Source: Streptococcus infantis ATCC 700779 (lineage in GTDB: Bacteria; Bacillota; Bacilli; Lactobacillales; Streptococcaceae). From it: a stretch of DNA of 64,000 nt. Below the pieces are notes generated by a model, which saw nothing but the letters and a program-made list of their open reading frames with translations, was not told the DNA's origin and made no database searches. The DNA is taken from NCBI RefSeq assembly GCF_000187465.1, contig NZ_GL732439.1:85286-149285 (forward strand), written 5' to 3'. Position numbers and translations under genes: made by a program. This document shows positions 56,350 through 64,000 of the stretch, one piece after another. How positions within the stretch are numbered: position 1 is the stretch's first letter; the number at the start of each line of letters is the position of its first letter.

Positions 56350-59300
56350 ATGAAGAATCCATTTTTTGAAAAACGTTGCCGCTATAGTATTCGAAAATTA
56401 TCAGTGGGTGCCTGCTCTTTGATGATTGGTTCGGTTTTATTTGCCAACCAAGCTCTAGCAGAAGAAGTTGCAATCCCAGCGAATGAAACAAGGACTACTG
56501 CCGTGGCTACAGAGCAAGCATCGCCTGCCACATCAGAGCAACCAACTACAGCTTCATCTGAGGTATTAAAGCAGTTGGAAGAGACAGAAAACAAGGTTAG
56601 TGAACAACCTATTTCAGAAGAAAAACCAACCTTGGACCAATTGACTGCAGCTGATAAGGAAGTAGCTAGTCCGGTTGCTGAAGCGCCTAAGGCTGAAGAA
56701 GCACCTGCAGCTGCAGAAAATAAGGCTGAAGAACCACCTGTAGCTACAGAAAATAAGGCTGAAGAGAAAGCAACTGTTTCAGATGTTCCTAAGAAAGAAG
56801 AAAAAAGTCTTCGACCAAAAGAAATTAAATTTGACACTTGGGAAGATTTGTTGAAATGGGAACCGGGTGCCCGTGAAGACGACGCTATTAATCGTTCTTC
56901 AGTTGAATTGGTTAAACGTTACCGTGGGCATGTAGTCAACGAAAAAGCCAATAAGGATGCCAAGGTTGAAGCTCTTGCCAATACCAACTCTAAGGCTAAA
57001 GACCACGCTTCTGTAGGTGGTGAAGAGTTTAAAGCCTATGCTTTTGACTACTGGCAATACTTGAATTCAATGGTCTTCTGGGAAGGGCTCGTTCCAACTC
57101 CGGACGTGATTGATGCTGGTCACCGTAATGGTGTCCCTGTATTGGGTACACTCTTCTTCAACTGGTCTAATAGTATTGCAGACCAAGAAAAATTTGCCGA
57201 AGCCCTTAAACAAGACGAAGACGGAACTTTCCCTATCGCTCGTAAGTTGGTTGATTTGGCTAAATATTATGGATTTGATGGATATTTTATCAACCAAGAA
57301 ACAACAGGAGATATCGTAACGCCTCTTGGTAAGAAAATGCGTGACTTCATGCTCTATACCAAGGAATATGCGGCTCAAGTCAATCATCCAGTGAAATATT
57401 CTTGGTATGATGCCATGACCTATGAATATGGTCGTTATCATGAAGATGGTTTGGGTGAATACAATTACCAATTCATGGAAAAAGAGGGAGACAAGGTTCC
57501 TGCGGATCACTTCTTTGCCAACTTTAACTGGACCAAAGAGAAAAATGACTACTCTGTAACTATGGCCAAATGGCTTGGACGTAGTCAGTACGATGTCTTT
57601 GCAGGTTTGGAATTGCAACAAGGTGGTTCCTACAAGACAAAAGTGAAATGGGATGCCCTTTTTGATGAAAATGGCAAACTTCGCTTGTCGCTTGGACTCT
57701 TTGCACCTGATACTATCACTAGTCTTGGTAAGACAGGAGAAGACTATCACAAGAATGAAAATATCTTCTTTACAGGTTACCAAGGAGATCCAACTGGTCA
57801 AAAACCAGAGGACAAGGACTGGTACGGGATTGCCAACCTTGTAGCTGACCGTACACCAGCAGTAGGCCGTACCTTTACAACATCCTTTAACACAGGACAT
57901 GGTAAAAAATGGTTTGTAGACGGCAAAGTTTCTAAGGATTCTGAATGGAACTATCGCTCTGTATCAGGTATCTTGCCTACATGGCGCTGGTGGCAAACTT
58001 CATCAGGTGCTAAACTTCAAGCTGACTATGACTTTGAAGATGCCTACAATGGTGGTAACTCACTTAAGTTTACGGGTGATTTAGCTGAAAATACCAACCA
58101 AGATGTTCGTCTCTACTCTACAAAACTGGAAGTAACAGATAAAACAAAACTTCGTGTTGCTCACAAAGGTGGTAAGGGAAGCAAGGTCTATGTAGAGTTT
58201 GCGACTCAGAAAAACTACACCTATGGTGGCGAGAATGCTCGTAAAGAGCTGACTCTATCTGACGATTGGACAAAAGATGAATTTGATTTGAGTGCCTTGG
58301 CAGGTCAGACTATTTACGGTATCAAGCTCACTTTTGAAAATACTGCTGCCCTTAAGGGCTATCAATTTAACTTGGGTGAGTTGACTGTAACAGATAATCA
58401 AGAGGTACCTCAAGCGCCAACAGCTCTTAAAGTAGCCAAGCAATCTCTGAAAAATGCCCAAGAAGCAGAAGCCATTGTCCAATTTACTGGAAATAAAGAT
58501 GCTGATTTCTATGAAGTTTATGAGAAGGATGGCGATGCTTGGCGCCTATTGACAGGCTCATCTGCAACTACGATCTACCTACCAAAAGTTAGCCGTTCAT
58601 CTAGTGCAACTGGTACTAGTCAGGAGTTGAAGGTTGTCGCAGTTGGTAAGAATGGCCTTCGTTCTGAAGCAGCAACTACAAACTTTGAGTGGGGAATGAC
58701 TGTTCAAGACACAAGTCTTCCAAGACCATTAGCAGAAAACATCGTTCCAGGAGCGACTGTTATCGGAAGTACCTTCCCAGACACAGAAGGTGGCGAAGGT
58801 ATCGAAGGTATGTTGAATGGAACTATCACTAGCTTATCTGATAAATGGTCTTCTGCTCAGTTGAGTGGTAGTGTTGATATCCGTTTGACACAACCACGCC
58901 GTGTCGTTAGATGGGTCATGGATCATGCCGGTGCTGGTGGAGAATCCGTCAACGATGGTTTGATGAATACTAAGGACTTTGACCTCTACTATAAGGATGA
59001 AGCTGGAGAATGGAAACTAGCCAAGGCTGTTCGTGGCAATAGAGCCCATGTTTCAGATATTACCCTTGATAGCCCAATTACAGCGCAAGACTGGCGTTTG
59101 CACGTTATTACATCTGACAATGGAACACCATGGAAAGCTATTCGTATCTACAACTGGAAGATGTATGAAACTCTAGATACGGAGAGCCAAAACATTCCAA
59201 TGGCTAAAGTTGCAGCGCGTGTTCTGACAGACAATAAGATTCAACTTGGATTCTCAGAAGTTCCTGCTGGAGCAACCATTACAGTCTATGACAAGGCAGA

Positions 59301-61119
59301 TTCACAAACTCCAATCGCTACCTTAAATACGGTAGTTGGAGGAGATTTGGCAACAGAACCATTGAGCTTTGAAAAACGTCCAAGCCTTCTTTACTATCGT
59401 ACACAATTGCCAGGTAAAGAAATCAGTAATACTCTTGCTGTAACGATTCCTCAGGATGAAAGAAAGATTAAGGCTATCAGTCTAGAAGCAACACCTAAAA
59501 AGACGACTTACCAAGATGGCGAAGAATTGAATCTCAAAGGTGGTCTTTTACGTGTCAAATATGAGGGAGAAGAAGCAGACGAAGTCATCAACCTCAGTCA
59601 TGCAGGTGTAGTTGTTAACGGCTATGATGCTCACCATCATGGTGAACAAGAGTTAACAGTAACCTATCTTGGTCTTCCAGTTGCAGGAAGCTTCAAGGTT
59701 CAAGTGACTGGTGAAGAAGCTGGTCCAAAAGAAGTCGCAGCCTTGTATATTAGCAAACAACCGAAAATTGATTACTTTGTAGGCGATGCTCTTGACTTAT
59801 CAGAGGGACGCTTCAAGGTCTTGTATGATGATGAAACTGAGACAGAACATAGCTTTACAGACAAAGGAGTCGAAATTACAGGCTATGATCCTCAAAAGAC
59901 AGGCCGTCAAAAACTTGAGTTGCACTATCAAGGACAAACTGTCGAATTTGATGTTCTAGTATCACCTAAGGCAGCCATTAACGACGAATATCTGAAACAA
60001 GAAATCACATCTGCTCAAGGACGCAAAGAAACATTAGCTTATACATTTGCTGATGCAGCAAAACAAGCAGCTCTTGTTGAGAAGCTTGCTGCAGCAAAAG
60101 CCATCTTAGAAAACCACGATGCTAGTCAAGAAGCGGTCAACCAAGCCCTGAACGATTTAAAACAAGCAGGTGCAGACTTGGATGGTGTACAGCTTTATCA
60201 AACAGCTAAGGAAGAGCTTGAAACTCTTCTAGGAAAAGTTCGTGAGAAAAATGCAGACGATCCAATCATCGCTCAAGCAGAAACTCTTATTGGCTCAACA
60301 AATCCAAGTCCAGAAGCATTTGCGGACATGAAAGAAAAGCTGAATAAGAAACTAGCTCCTGCAGAAGAAAGCCACCATGTCGGTAGCTTAGAAGAAGGTG
60401 AAACTGCTCCAACAGTTGAAGCTCTACCTGAGCTAGTGGTTGAAACAGAAACTCAAGCCTTCGAACGTCAAGAACGTCCGTCAGGAGACCTCTTGTTGGG
60501 TGAACGTAGAATCGTTCAGGATGGTGTAGAAGGTCAAACTCGTCGTCTAATCGAAGTTGATACAAAAGGCAACCGCACTCTTCTTGATACAGAAGTAGTC
60601 AAGGAGGCAGTTGCAGAAATCACTGAAGTTGGTACCAAGGTAGAAAGTCGTGTTCAACCACTAGACGGGGTCAAAGATTTGACAATTAGCAATCCAGCAT
60701 TAGTTGTTGAGGAAGAAAAGCTTGCATACGGCCATGAAGAACGAGTAAATCCTAGCCTTCAAGCAGGAGAACGTCGCTTGGTTCAAGCAGGAGTTGAAGG
60801 ACTTCGTCGAAATCTTGTAGAAGTTGACACAGAAGGCAACCGCAGTCTTAAGGGAACAGAGCTTATCAAAGAAACTGTAACTGAGATTGTTGAGGTTGGA
60901 CCAACAGTTGAAGTTCAAGATGACAAACCTCTTGCACCTGCTCCAGTAGCACAAGCAGCTAAGCAGGAACCAGCAAAAGCAGAAGCACAAGCTGATAAAA
61001 CTGAAGGAAAACAACTTCCAAGTACGGGTGAAGGAGCAGATGCAAATCTTCTGGCTCTTGGATTGGTCGGAGTCCTAGGTGGTTTTGGACTTCTCGCTCA
61101 AAAGAAAAAAGAAGATTAA
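56350..61119 (+). CDS. endoD: Cell-wall-anchored endo-beta-N-acetylglucosaminidase, EndoD-type (GH85)
   Basis: 1589-residue surface enzyme. YSIRK signal (residues 9-39), an Ala/Glu-rich linker with ENKAEE repeats (about 105-145), GH85 catalytic domain (about 155-560) with the paired residues in GYFINQET (Asn 315, Glu 317), a galactose-binding-like module (about 800-940), two Ig-like domains (about 1040-1210), a FIVAR-like helical part, two G5 domains (about 1360-1431 and 1451-1520), and LPSTGE anchor (Leu 1556). EndoD cleaves the chitobiose core of N-glycans after other glycosidases trim them. The true ATG is 56350 (AAAGGAG upstream); a TTG at 56329 is rejected. Neighbours nptA and pgk match the pneumococcal order as I remember it. 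Confidence 0.93.
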   Translation: MKNPFFEKRCRYSIRKLSVGACSLMIGSVLFANQALAEEVAIPANETRTTAVATEQASPATSEQPTTASSEVLKQLEETENKVSEQPISEEKPTLDQLTAADKEVASPVAEAPKAEEAPAAAENKAEEPPVATENKAEEKATVSDVPKKEEKSLRPKEIKFDTWEDLLKWEPGAREDDAINRSSVELVKRYRGHVVNEKANKDAKVEALANTNSKAKDHASVGGEEFKAYAFDYWQYLNSMVFWEGLVPTPDVIDAGHRNGVPVLGTLFFNWSNSIADQEKFAEALKQDEDGTFPIARKLVDLAKYYGFDGYFINQETTGDIVTPLGKKMRDFMLYTKEYAAQVNHPVKYSWYDAMTYEYGRYHEDGLGEYNYQFMEKEGDKVPADHFFANFNWTKEKNDYSVTMAKWLGRSQYDVFAGLELQQGGSYKTKVKWDALFDENGKLRLSLGLFAPDTITSLGKTGEDYHKNENIFFTGYQGDPTGQKPEDKDWYGIANLVADRTPAVGRTFTTSFNTGHGKKWFVDGKVSKDSEWNYRSVSGILPTWRWWQTSSGAKLQADYDFEDAYNGGNSLKFTGDLAENTNQDVRLYSTKLEVTDKTKLRVAHKGGKGSKVYVEFATQKNYTYGGENARKELTLSDDWTKDEFDLSALAGQTIYGIKLTFENTAALKGYQFNLGELTVTDNQEVPQAPTALKVAKQSLKNAQEAEAIVQFTGNKDADFYEVYEKDGDAWRLLTGSSATTIYLPKVSRSSSATGTSQELKVVAVGKNGLRSEAATTNFEWGMTVQDTSLPRPLAENIVPGATVIGSTFPDTEGGEGIEGMLNGTITSLSDKWSSAQLSGSVDIRLTQPRRVVRWVMDHAGAGGESVNDGLMNTKDFDLYYKDEAGEWKLAKAVRGNRAHVSDITLDSPITAQDWRLHVITSDNGTPWKAIRIYNWKMYETLDTESQNIPMAKVAARVLTDNKIQLGFSEVPAGATITVYDKADSQTPIATLNTVVGGDLATEPLSFEKRPSLLYYRTQLPGKEISNTLAVTIPQDERKIKAISLEATPKKTTYQDGEELNLKGGLLRVKYEGEEADEVINLSHAGVVVNGYDAHHHGEQELTVTYLGLPVAGSFKVQVTGEEAGPKEVAALYISKQPKIDYFVGDALDLSEGRFKVLYDDETETEHSFTDKGVEITGYDPQKTGRQKLELHYQGQTVEFDVLVSPKAAINDEYLKQEITSAQGRKETLAYTFADAAKQAALVEKLAAAKAILENHDASQEAVNQALNDLKQAGADLDGVQLYQTAKEELETLLGKVREKNADDPIIAQAETLIGSTNPSPEAFADMKEKLNKKLAPAEESHHVGSLEEGETAPTVEALPELVVETETQAFERQERPSGDLLLGERRIVQDGVEGQTRRLIEVDTKGNRTLLDTEVVKEAVAEITEVGTKVESRVQPLDGVKDLTISNPALVVEEEKLAYGHEERVNPSLQAGERRLVQAGVEGLRRNLVEVDTEGNRSLKGTELIKETVTEIVEVGPTVEVQDDKPLAPAPVAQAAKQEPAKAEAQADKTEGKQLPSTGEGADANLLALGLVGVLGGFGLLAQKKKED

Positions 61120-61159
61120 GTTGAACTTCTAAATTACCGTCTGACAAGATAATAGTATT

Positions 61160-61194
61160 AAAAGGCAAGAGCTATTTTTGGCTCCTGCCTTTTT
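61160..61194 (+). terminator. Terminator after the GH85 gene
   Basis: AAAGGCA-GAGC / GCTC-TGCCTTT imperfect stem, 8-nt loop, then TTTG. Confidence 0.75.
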
Positions 61195-61359
61195 GCATTC
61201 TTAGAATGTTTATGTTAAGATTTTTATTATTTCATAAGAATTGTTGTAGTGAGATATCTGCATGTTTTGCTTTGAAGATTGATTATATATTGAGTTCTAA
61301 AAGATATTTATCGTTACTCCCATCAAGAATTGGTTTGGGAATAAGAAAGGAAAAAGAAG

Positions 61360-61896
61360 ATGAAAGCATTAAAAGTAGTAATTGCTGTAATCATTGTAGT
61401 AGTGAGCATTGGCTTAGTAGTATTTATAGGGGCGAGTATGTATGCTGTTACTACGATTAATTTGCTATCTAACTCAGTCTATTATGCACAACGGATGCCT
61501 CATAAGGAGGGAACAGAACCCGACTTAGTCATGTTGATTGAAAATATGGGTTCGATTTATACCCCGAAAATTGAAGGTGTTCGCTATGATGATGATGGAG
61601 CGAATTTTATCGAAAATTCTATTGATTCAAGTGGTCATCCTACAAGTTTTGGTGAGTTTGATGGAGGTTATCACTACAATGATAAAAACGATGTGTCCTA
61701 TAAGCTTGATAAGAATTTTGAGCTTGAGTGGGCTATTGATAAGGATTATAAAAAAATTAATCTAGCTACAGTTGATGAAAAAAAGATAAAAGAAGAGATT
61801 AGAGAGACCGTTCAACCGGTACTTGATGTACAGAGTAACCCCCTCATCAATCTGCAGTGGTTATTTAATAAAAAGTATCAAGACAGGTTTAATTAG
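61360..61896 (+). CDS. Unknown membrane-anchored protein, first of a tandem pair
   Basis: 178 residues: N-terminal helix (about 5-33), then an extracytoplasmic part with VYYAQRMPHKEGTEPDLVML and IYTPKIEGVRYDDDG, a variable centre (FIENSIDSSGHPTSFGEFD), and C-terminal VQPVLDVQ and LQWLFNKKYQDRFN. Family not recognised; no lipobox or catalytic motif. An in-frame start at 61206 belongs to another frame and is not used. AAAGGAAAAAG precedes the ATG. The last 50 nt (61855-61904) are identical to those of the next gene. Confidence 0.6.
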   Translation: MKALKVVIAVIIVVVSIGLVVFIGASMYAVTTINLLSNSVYYAQRMPHKEGTEPDLVMLIENMGSIYTPKIEGVRYDDDGANFIENSIDSSGHPTSFGEFDGGYHYNDKNDVSYKLDKNFELEWAIDKDYKKINLATVDEKKIKEEIRETVQPVLDVQSNPLINLQWLFNKKYQDRFN

Positions 61897-61898
61897 AG

Positions 61899-62414
61899 AT
61901 GAAAGCATTAAAAGGGATCATTATAGGAATTATCCTAGTATTTAGTATAGGGGTAGTTGTCTTCTTAGGGTTGAGTGTATATGCTTATAGCAACTTGAAA
62001 TATTATTCGGTCTACTATGCACAACAGATGCCTCATAAGGAGGGGACAGAGCCTGACTTAGTTATGTTGATCGAAAATATGGGGTCGATTTATACTCCGA
62101 AAATTGAGGGAATTCGCTACGATGATGATGGAATGAATAGTATTGCTAGAAACGTTGAGGGAAGGGAGTCGATATTATCTGCCTCAGGAGAATATTTAAT
62201 GTTTCATTCCGTTACTGATAATCATTATCTCTTCAATAATGCTTTTCGTATTCAAAGTGCATTTGATGAACATTATAATGATATTGAATTCAATCAACAA
62301 CTAGTTTTATATGAAATTAGAGAAACCGTTCAACCGGTACTTGATGTCCAGCCCAAACCTCGGATCAATCTTCAGTGGTTATTTAATAAAAAGTATCAAG
62401 ACAGGTTTAATTAG
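61899..62414 (+). CDS. Unknown membrane-anchored protein, second of a tandem pair
   Basis: 171 residues, paralog of the preceding gene and 2 nt downstream of it. The two share the N-terminal helix, the VYYAQ-MPHKEGTEPDLVML stretch (about 88% identical at the DNA level) and an identical C-terminus, while the middle (NSIARNVEGRESILSASGEY) is unrelated. Both start MKALK. The sequence TTAATTAGAGATGAAA after the first gene recurs after this one (62407-62422), leaving a dead start (ATGAAAATGGATAAAG, stop after eight codons) that looks like the stub of a lost third copy. Confidence 0.6.
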   Translation: MKALKGIIIGIILVFSIGVVVFLGLSVYAYSNLKYYSVYYAQQMPHKEGTEPDLVMLIENMGSIYTPKIEGIRYDDDGMNSIARNVEGRESILSASGEYLMFHSVTDNHYLFNNAFRIQSAFDEHYNDIEFNQQLVLYEIRETVQPVLDVQPKPRINLQWLFNKKYQDRFN

Positions 62415-62475
62415 AGATGAAAATGGATAAAGGTTTTATTTGATAAACAAAGTTAATGTCAATTTTGCCAGATGT

Positions 62476-62518
62476 AATAGAGAGCAAGAAAAGTTTAAGG
62501 TTTTGCTATCTCTTTTAT
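62476..62518 (+). terminator. Candidate terminator before pgk
   Basis: AGAGAGCAA..AAAA / TTTTGCTATCTCT imperfect stem followed by TTTTATT. Confidence 0.5.
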
Positions 62519-62526
62519 TGATTTTG

Positions 62527-62535
62527 TGATATAAT
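62527..62535 (+). promoter_or_regulatory. Extended -10 promoter of pgk
   Basis: TGA directly before TATAAT (62530-62535). Leader of about 27 nt with AAGGAG. Confidence 0.7.
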
Positions 62536-62568
62536 TAACACGTAAAAAAAAAGAAGGAGTCATATCTA

Positions 62569-63768
62569 ATGGCAAAATTGACTGTTAAAGACGTTGACTT
62601 GAAAGGGAAAAAAGTTCTCGTTCGTGTTGACTTCAACGTACCTGTAAAAGATGGTGTGATCACTAACGATAACCGTATCACTGCAGCTCTTCCAACTATC
62701 AAGTACATCCTTGAACAAGGTGGACGTGCAATCCTCTTCTCTCACCTTGGACGTGTTAAAGAAGAAGCAGACAAAGAAGGTAAATCACTTGCTCCTGTAG
62801 CTGCTGACTTGGCTGCTAAATTGGGTCAAGAAGTTACATTCCTTCCAGGTGTTACTCGTGGTGCTGAATTGGAAGCAGCGATTAACGCTCTTGAAGATGG
62901 ACAAGTTCTCTTGGTTGAAAACACTCGTTTTGAAGATGTTGACGGCAAGAAAGAATCTAAAAACGATCCTGAACTTGGTAAATACTGGGCATCACTTGGA
63001 GATGGTATCTTCGTAAACGATGCGTTCGGTACAGCTCACCGTGCACACGCATCTAACGTTGGTATCTCAGCAAACGTTGAAAAAGCAGTTGCTGGATTCC
63101 TTCTTGAAAACGAAATTGCCTACATCCAAGAAGCAGTTGAAGCTCCAGAACGTCCATTCGTGGCTATCCTTGGTGGTTCAAAAGTTTCAGACAAGATCGG
63201 TGTTATCGAAAACTTGCTTGAAAAAGCTGATAAAGTTCTTATCGGTGGTGGGATGACTTACACATTCTACAAAGCACAAGGTATCGAAATCGGTAACTCA
63301 CTTGTAGAAGAAGACAAATTGGATGTTGCTAAAGCTCTTCTTGAAAAAGCAAACGGTAAATTGATCTTGCCAGTTGACTCAAAAGAAGCAAACGCATTTG
63401 CAGACTACACTGAAGTGAAAGACACTGAAGGTGAAGCAGTAGACCCAGGTTTCCTTGGTTTGGATATCGGTCCTAAATCTATCGCTAAATTTGACGAAGC
63501 TTTGACTGGTGCTAAAACAGTTGTATGGAACGGACCAATGGGTGTATTTGAAAACCCTGACTTCCAAGCTGGTACAATCGGTGTAATGGACGCTATCGTG
63601 AAACAACCAGGCGTTAAATCAATCATCGGTGGTGGTGACTCAGCTGCCGCAGCTATCAACCTTGGTCGTGCAGACAAGTTCTCATGGATCTCTACTGGTG
63701 GTGGAGCTTCAATGGAACTTCTTGAAGGTAAAGTTCTTCCAGGACTTGCAGCTTTGACTGAAAAATAA
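62569..63768 (+). CDS. pgk: Phosphoglycerate kinase
   Basis: 399-residue glycolytic enzyme making ATP from 1,3-bisphosphoglycerate. Signatures [14 protein letters not shown] (about residue 18), [34 protein letters not shown] and GGGDSAAA. Very strong bias for abundant codons, as expected for one of the most expressed genes. Extended -10 promoter; terminator at 63782. Confidence 0.98.
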   Translation: MAKLTVKDVDLKGKKVLVRVDFNVPVKDGVITNDNRITAALPTIKYILEQGGRAILFSHLGRVKEEADKEGKSLAPVAADLAAKLGQEVTFLPGVTRGAELEAAINALEDGQVLLVENTRFEDVDGKKESKNDPELGKYWASLGDGIFVNDAFGTAHRAHASNVGISANVEKAVAGFLLENEIAYIQEAVEAPERPFVAILGGSKVSDKIGVIENLLEKADKVLIGGGMTYTFYKAQGIEIGNSLVEEDKLDVAKALLEKANGKLILPVDSKEANAFADYTEVKDTEGEAVDPGFLGLDIGPKSIAKFDEALTGAKTVVWNGPMGVFENPDFQAGTIGVMDAIVKQPGVKSIIGGGDSAAAAINLGRADKFSWISTGGGASMELLEGKVLPGLAALTEK

Positions 63769-63781
63769 GAATATAAAAAAG

Positions 63782-63807
63782 GAGGCTGGGACAAAAGTCC
63801 TAGCCTC
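63782..63807 (+). terminator. Hairpin after pgk
   Basis: GAGGCTGGGAC / GTCCTAGCCTC with AAAA loop. Few T follow, so it may need other factors or be part of the repeat region beyond. Confidence 0.7.
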
Positions 63808-63828
63808 TCAATTGTCTTTGGATTGTCG

Positions 63829-64000
63829 AGCAGGACGCAGTGGTTGAGTGCTCAAAGCACTGCTTTGAGGTGGCGGATAGAACTTGCGAAGCAAGTATCC
63901 TAAGTCTTTGTTCGCTTTTTAAGCTTCAAAGATGCCCTATGTTGACGGAAACTATGTTTCCTTTATCTGCAACCTTCAACAGTCTTCCAGACTGTTGAAG
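63829..64000 (+). repeat. Hairpin-rich BOX-like repeat region (runs off the window)
   Basis: No gene in 63808-64000. Read on the minus strand, 63829-63900 resembles the boxC module of pneumococcal BOX elements, with TTCTATCCGCCACCTCAAAG then CAGTGCTTTGAG. Nested hairpins: CTCAAAGC/GCTTTGAG (63851/63862), ACTTGC/GCAAGT (63882/63891), GGAAAC/GTTTCC (63947/63956) and an 11-bp perfect stem CTTCAACAGTC/GACTGTTGAAG (63974/63990) that ends at the window edge. Confidence 0.5.

Noticed and set aside
57067..57900. 277-codon minus-strand open frame inside the GH85 gene
   Set aside because: Shadow frame opposite a well-supported catalytic domain; sequence is Cys/Phe/Ile-rich with no family resemblance and no promoter or Shine-Dalgarno.
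61206..61460. 84-codon plus-strand open frame upstream of the paralog pair
   Set aside because: Overlaps the start of the first paralog in another frame, with no Shine-Dalgarno; the paralog is supported by its duplicate.

Overview
The window reads as a chromosomal segment of a Mitis-group Streptococcus (S. mitis/S. oralis/S. pneumoniae relatives). The evidence is moderate-to-low GC, TATAAT promoters that very often carry an upstream TGn (extended -10), YSIRK-type signal peptides with LPXTG anchors, a pneumococcal-type EndA nuclease with its DRGH histidine at residue 160, a complete amiACDEF oligopeptide permease, and a PatA/PatB-type drug exporter. Protein lengths and local gene order match blocks that I remember from S. 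pneumoniae, but the blocks are joined in a different order, so this is not a standard pneumococcal chromosome. The species cannot be fixed from sequence reading alone.

Layout. 1-7000: end of patA, then patB, a class I glutamine amidotransferase, pgi and gltX. 7000-7436: a promoter-to-terminator interval of about 310 nt with no convincing protein, read here as an unidentified structured RNA. 7437-11000: an AlaA/AlaT-type aminotransferase, rpmH and, on the minus strand, a KimA-type potassium importer. 11100-19300: RNA and nucleotide housekeeping (tatD, rnmV, an SseB-like protein, ksgA, rsgA, rpe, thiN, rmuC, cbf1/yhaM). 19370-24600: purR, lysA-like decarboxylase, pflA, and the minus-strand yidC2 and acylphosphatase genes, then a TrmH/SpoU-type methyltransferase. 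24600-33700: a BAX-inhibitor-like membrane protein, asnA, rsmD, coaD, sepM, a DUF1146 protein, an AT-rich acyltransferase, murA, epuA, endA and a CBS/CNNM transporter. 33800: tRNA-Cys. 34056-40536: amiACDEF, followed by two small proteins of unknown function.

41138-46411 (minus strand) encodes a large cell-wall GH95 alpha-fucosidase with eight 60-bp linker repeats. 46725-52890 holds yneF and then a tightly overlapping operon murI-rdgB-yfcE-cbpB-xerD-like-scpA-scpB-rluB-yidD. 53005-56051: pepA, a small protein resembling bacteriocin immunity proteins, and a minus-strand Na/Pi cotransporter with a PhoU-like tail. 56350-61119 encodes a cell-wall GH85 endo-beta-N-acetylglucosaminidase of the EndoD type. 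61360-62414: a tandem pair of unknown membrane-anchored paralogs with conserved ends and a divergent middle. 62569-63768: pgk, then a hairpin-rich tail resembling the pneumococcal BOX repeat.

How the parts fit: most of the window is core metabolism, ribosome maturation and chromosome segregation. The accessory layer is host-glycan foraging (GH95 and GH85 surface enzymes, both with cre-like sites near their starts), peptide uptake (Ami), DNA degradation/uptake (EndA), drug efflux (PatAB), and c-di-AMP-linked potassium physiology (KimA-like and CbpB-like proteins). The most unusual items are the unidentified RNA at 7049-7357, three promoters placed so that transcription should begin at or next to the ATG (candidate leaderless mRNAs), the mosaic paralog pair before pgk, and the small-protein pair after amiF.
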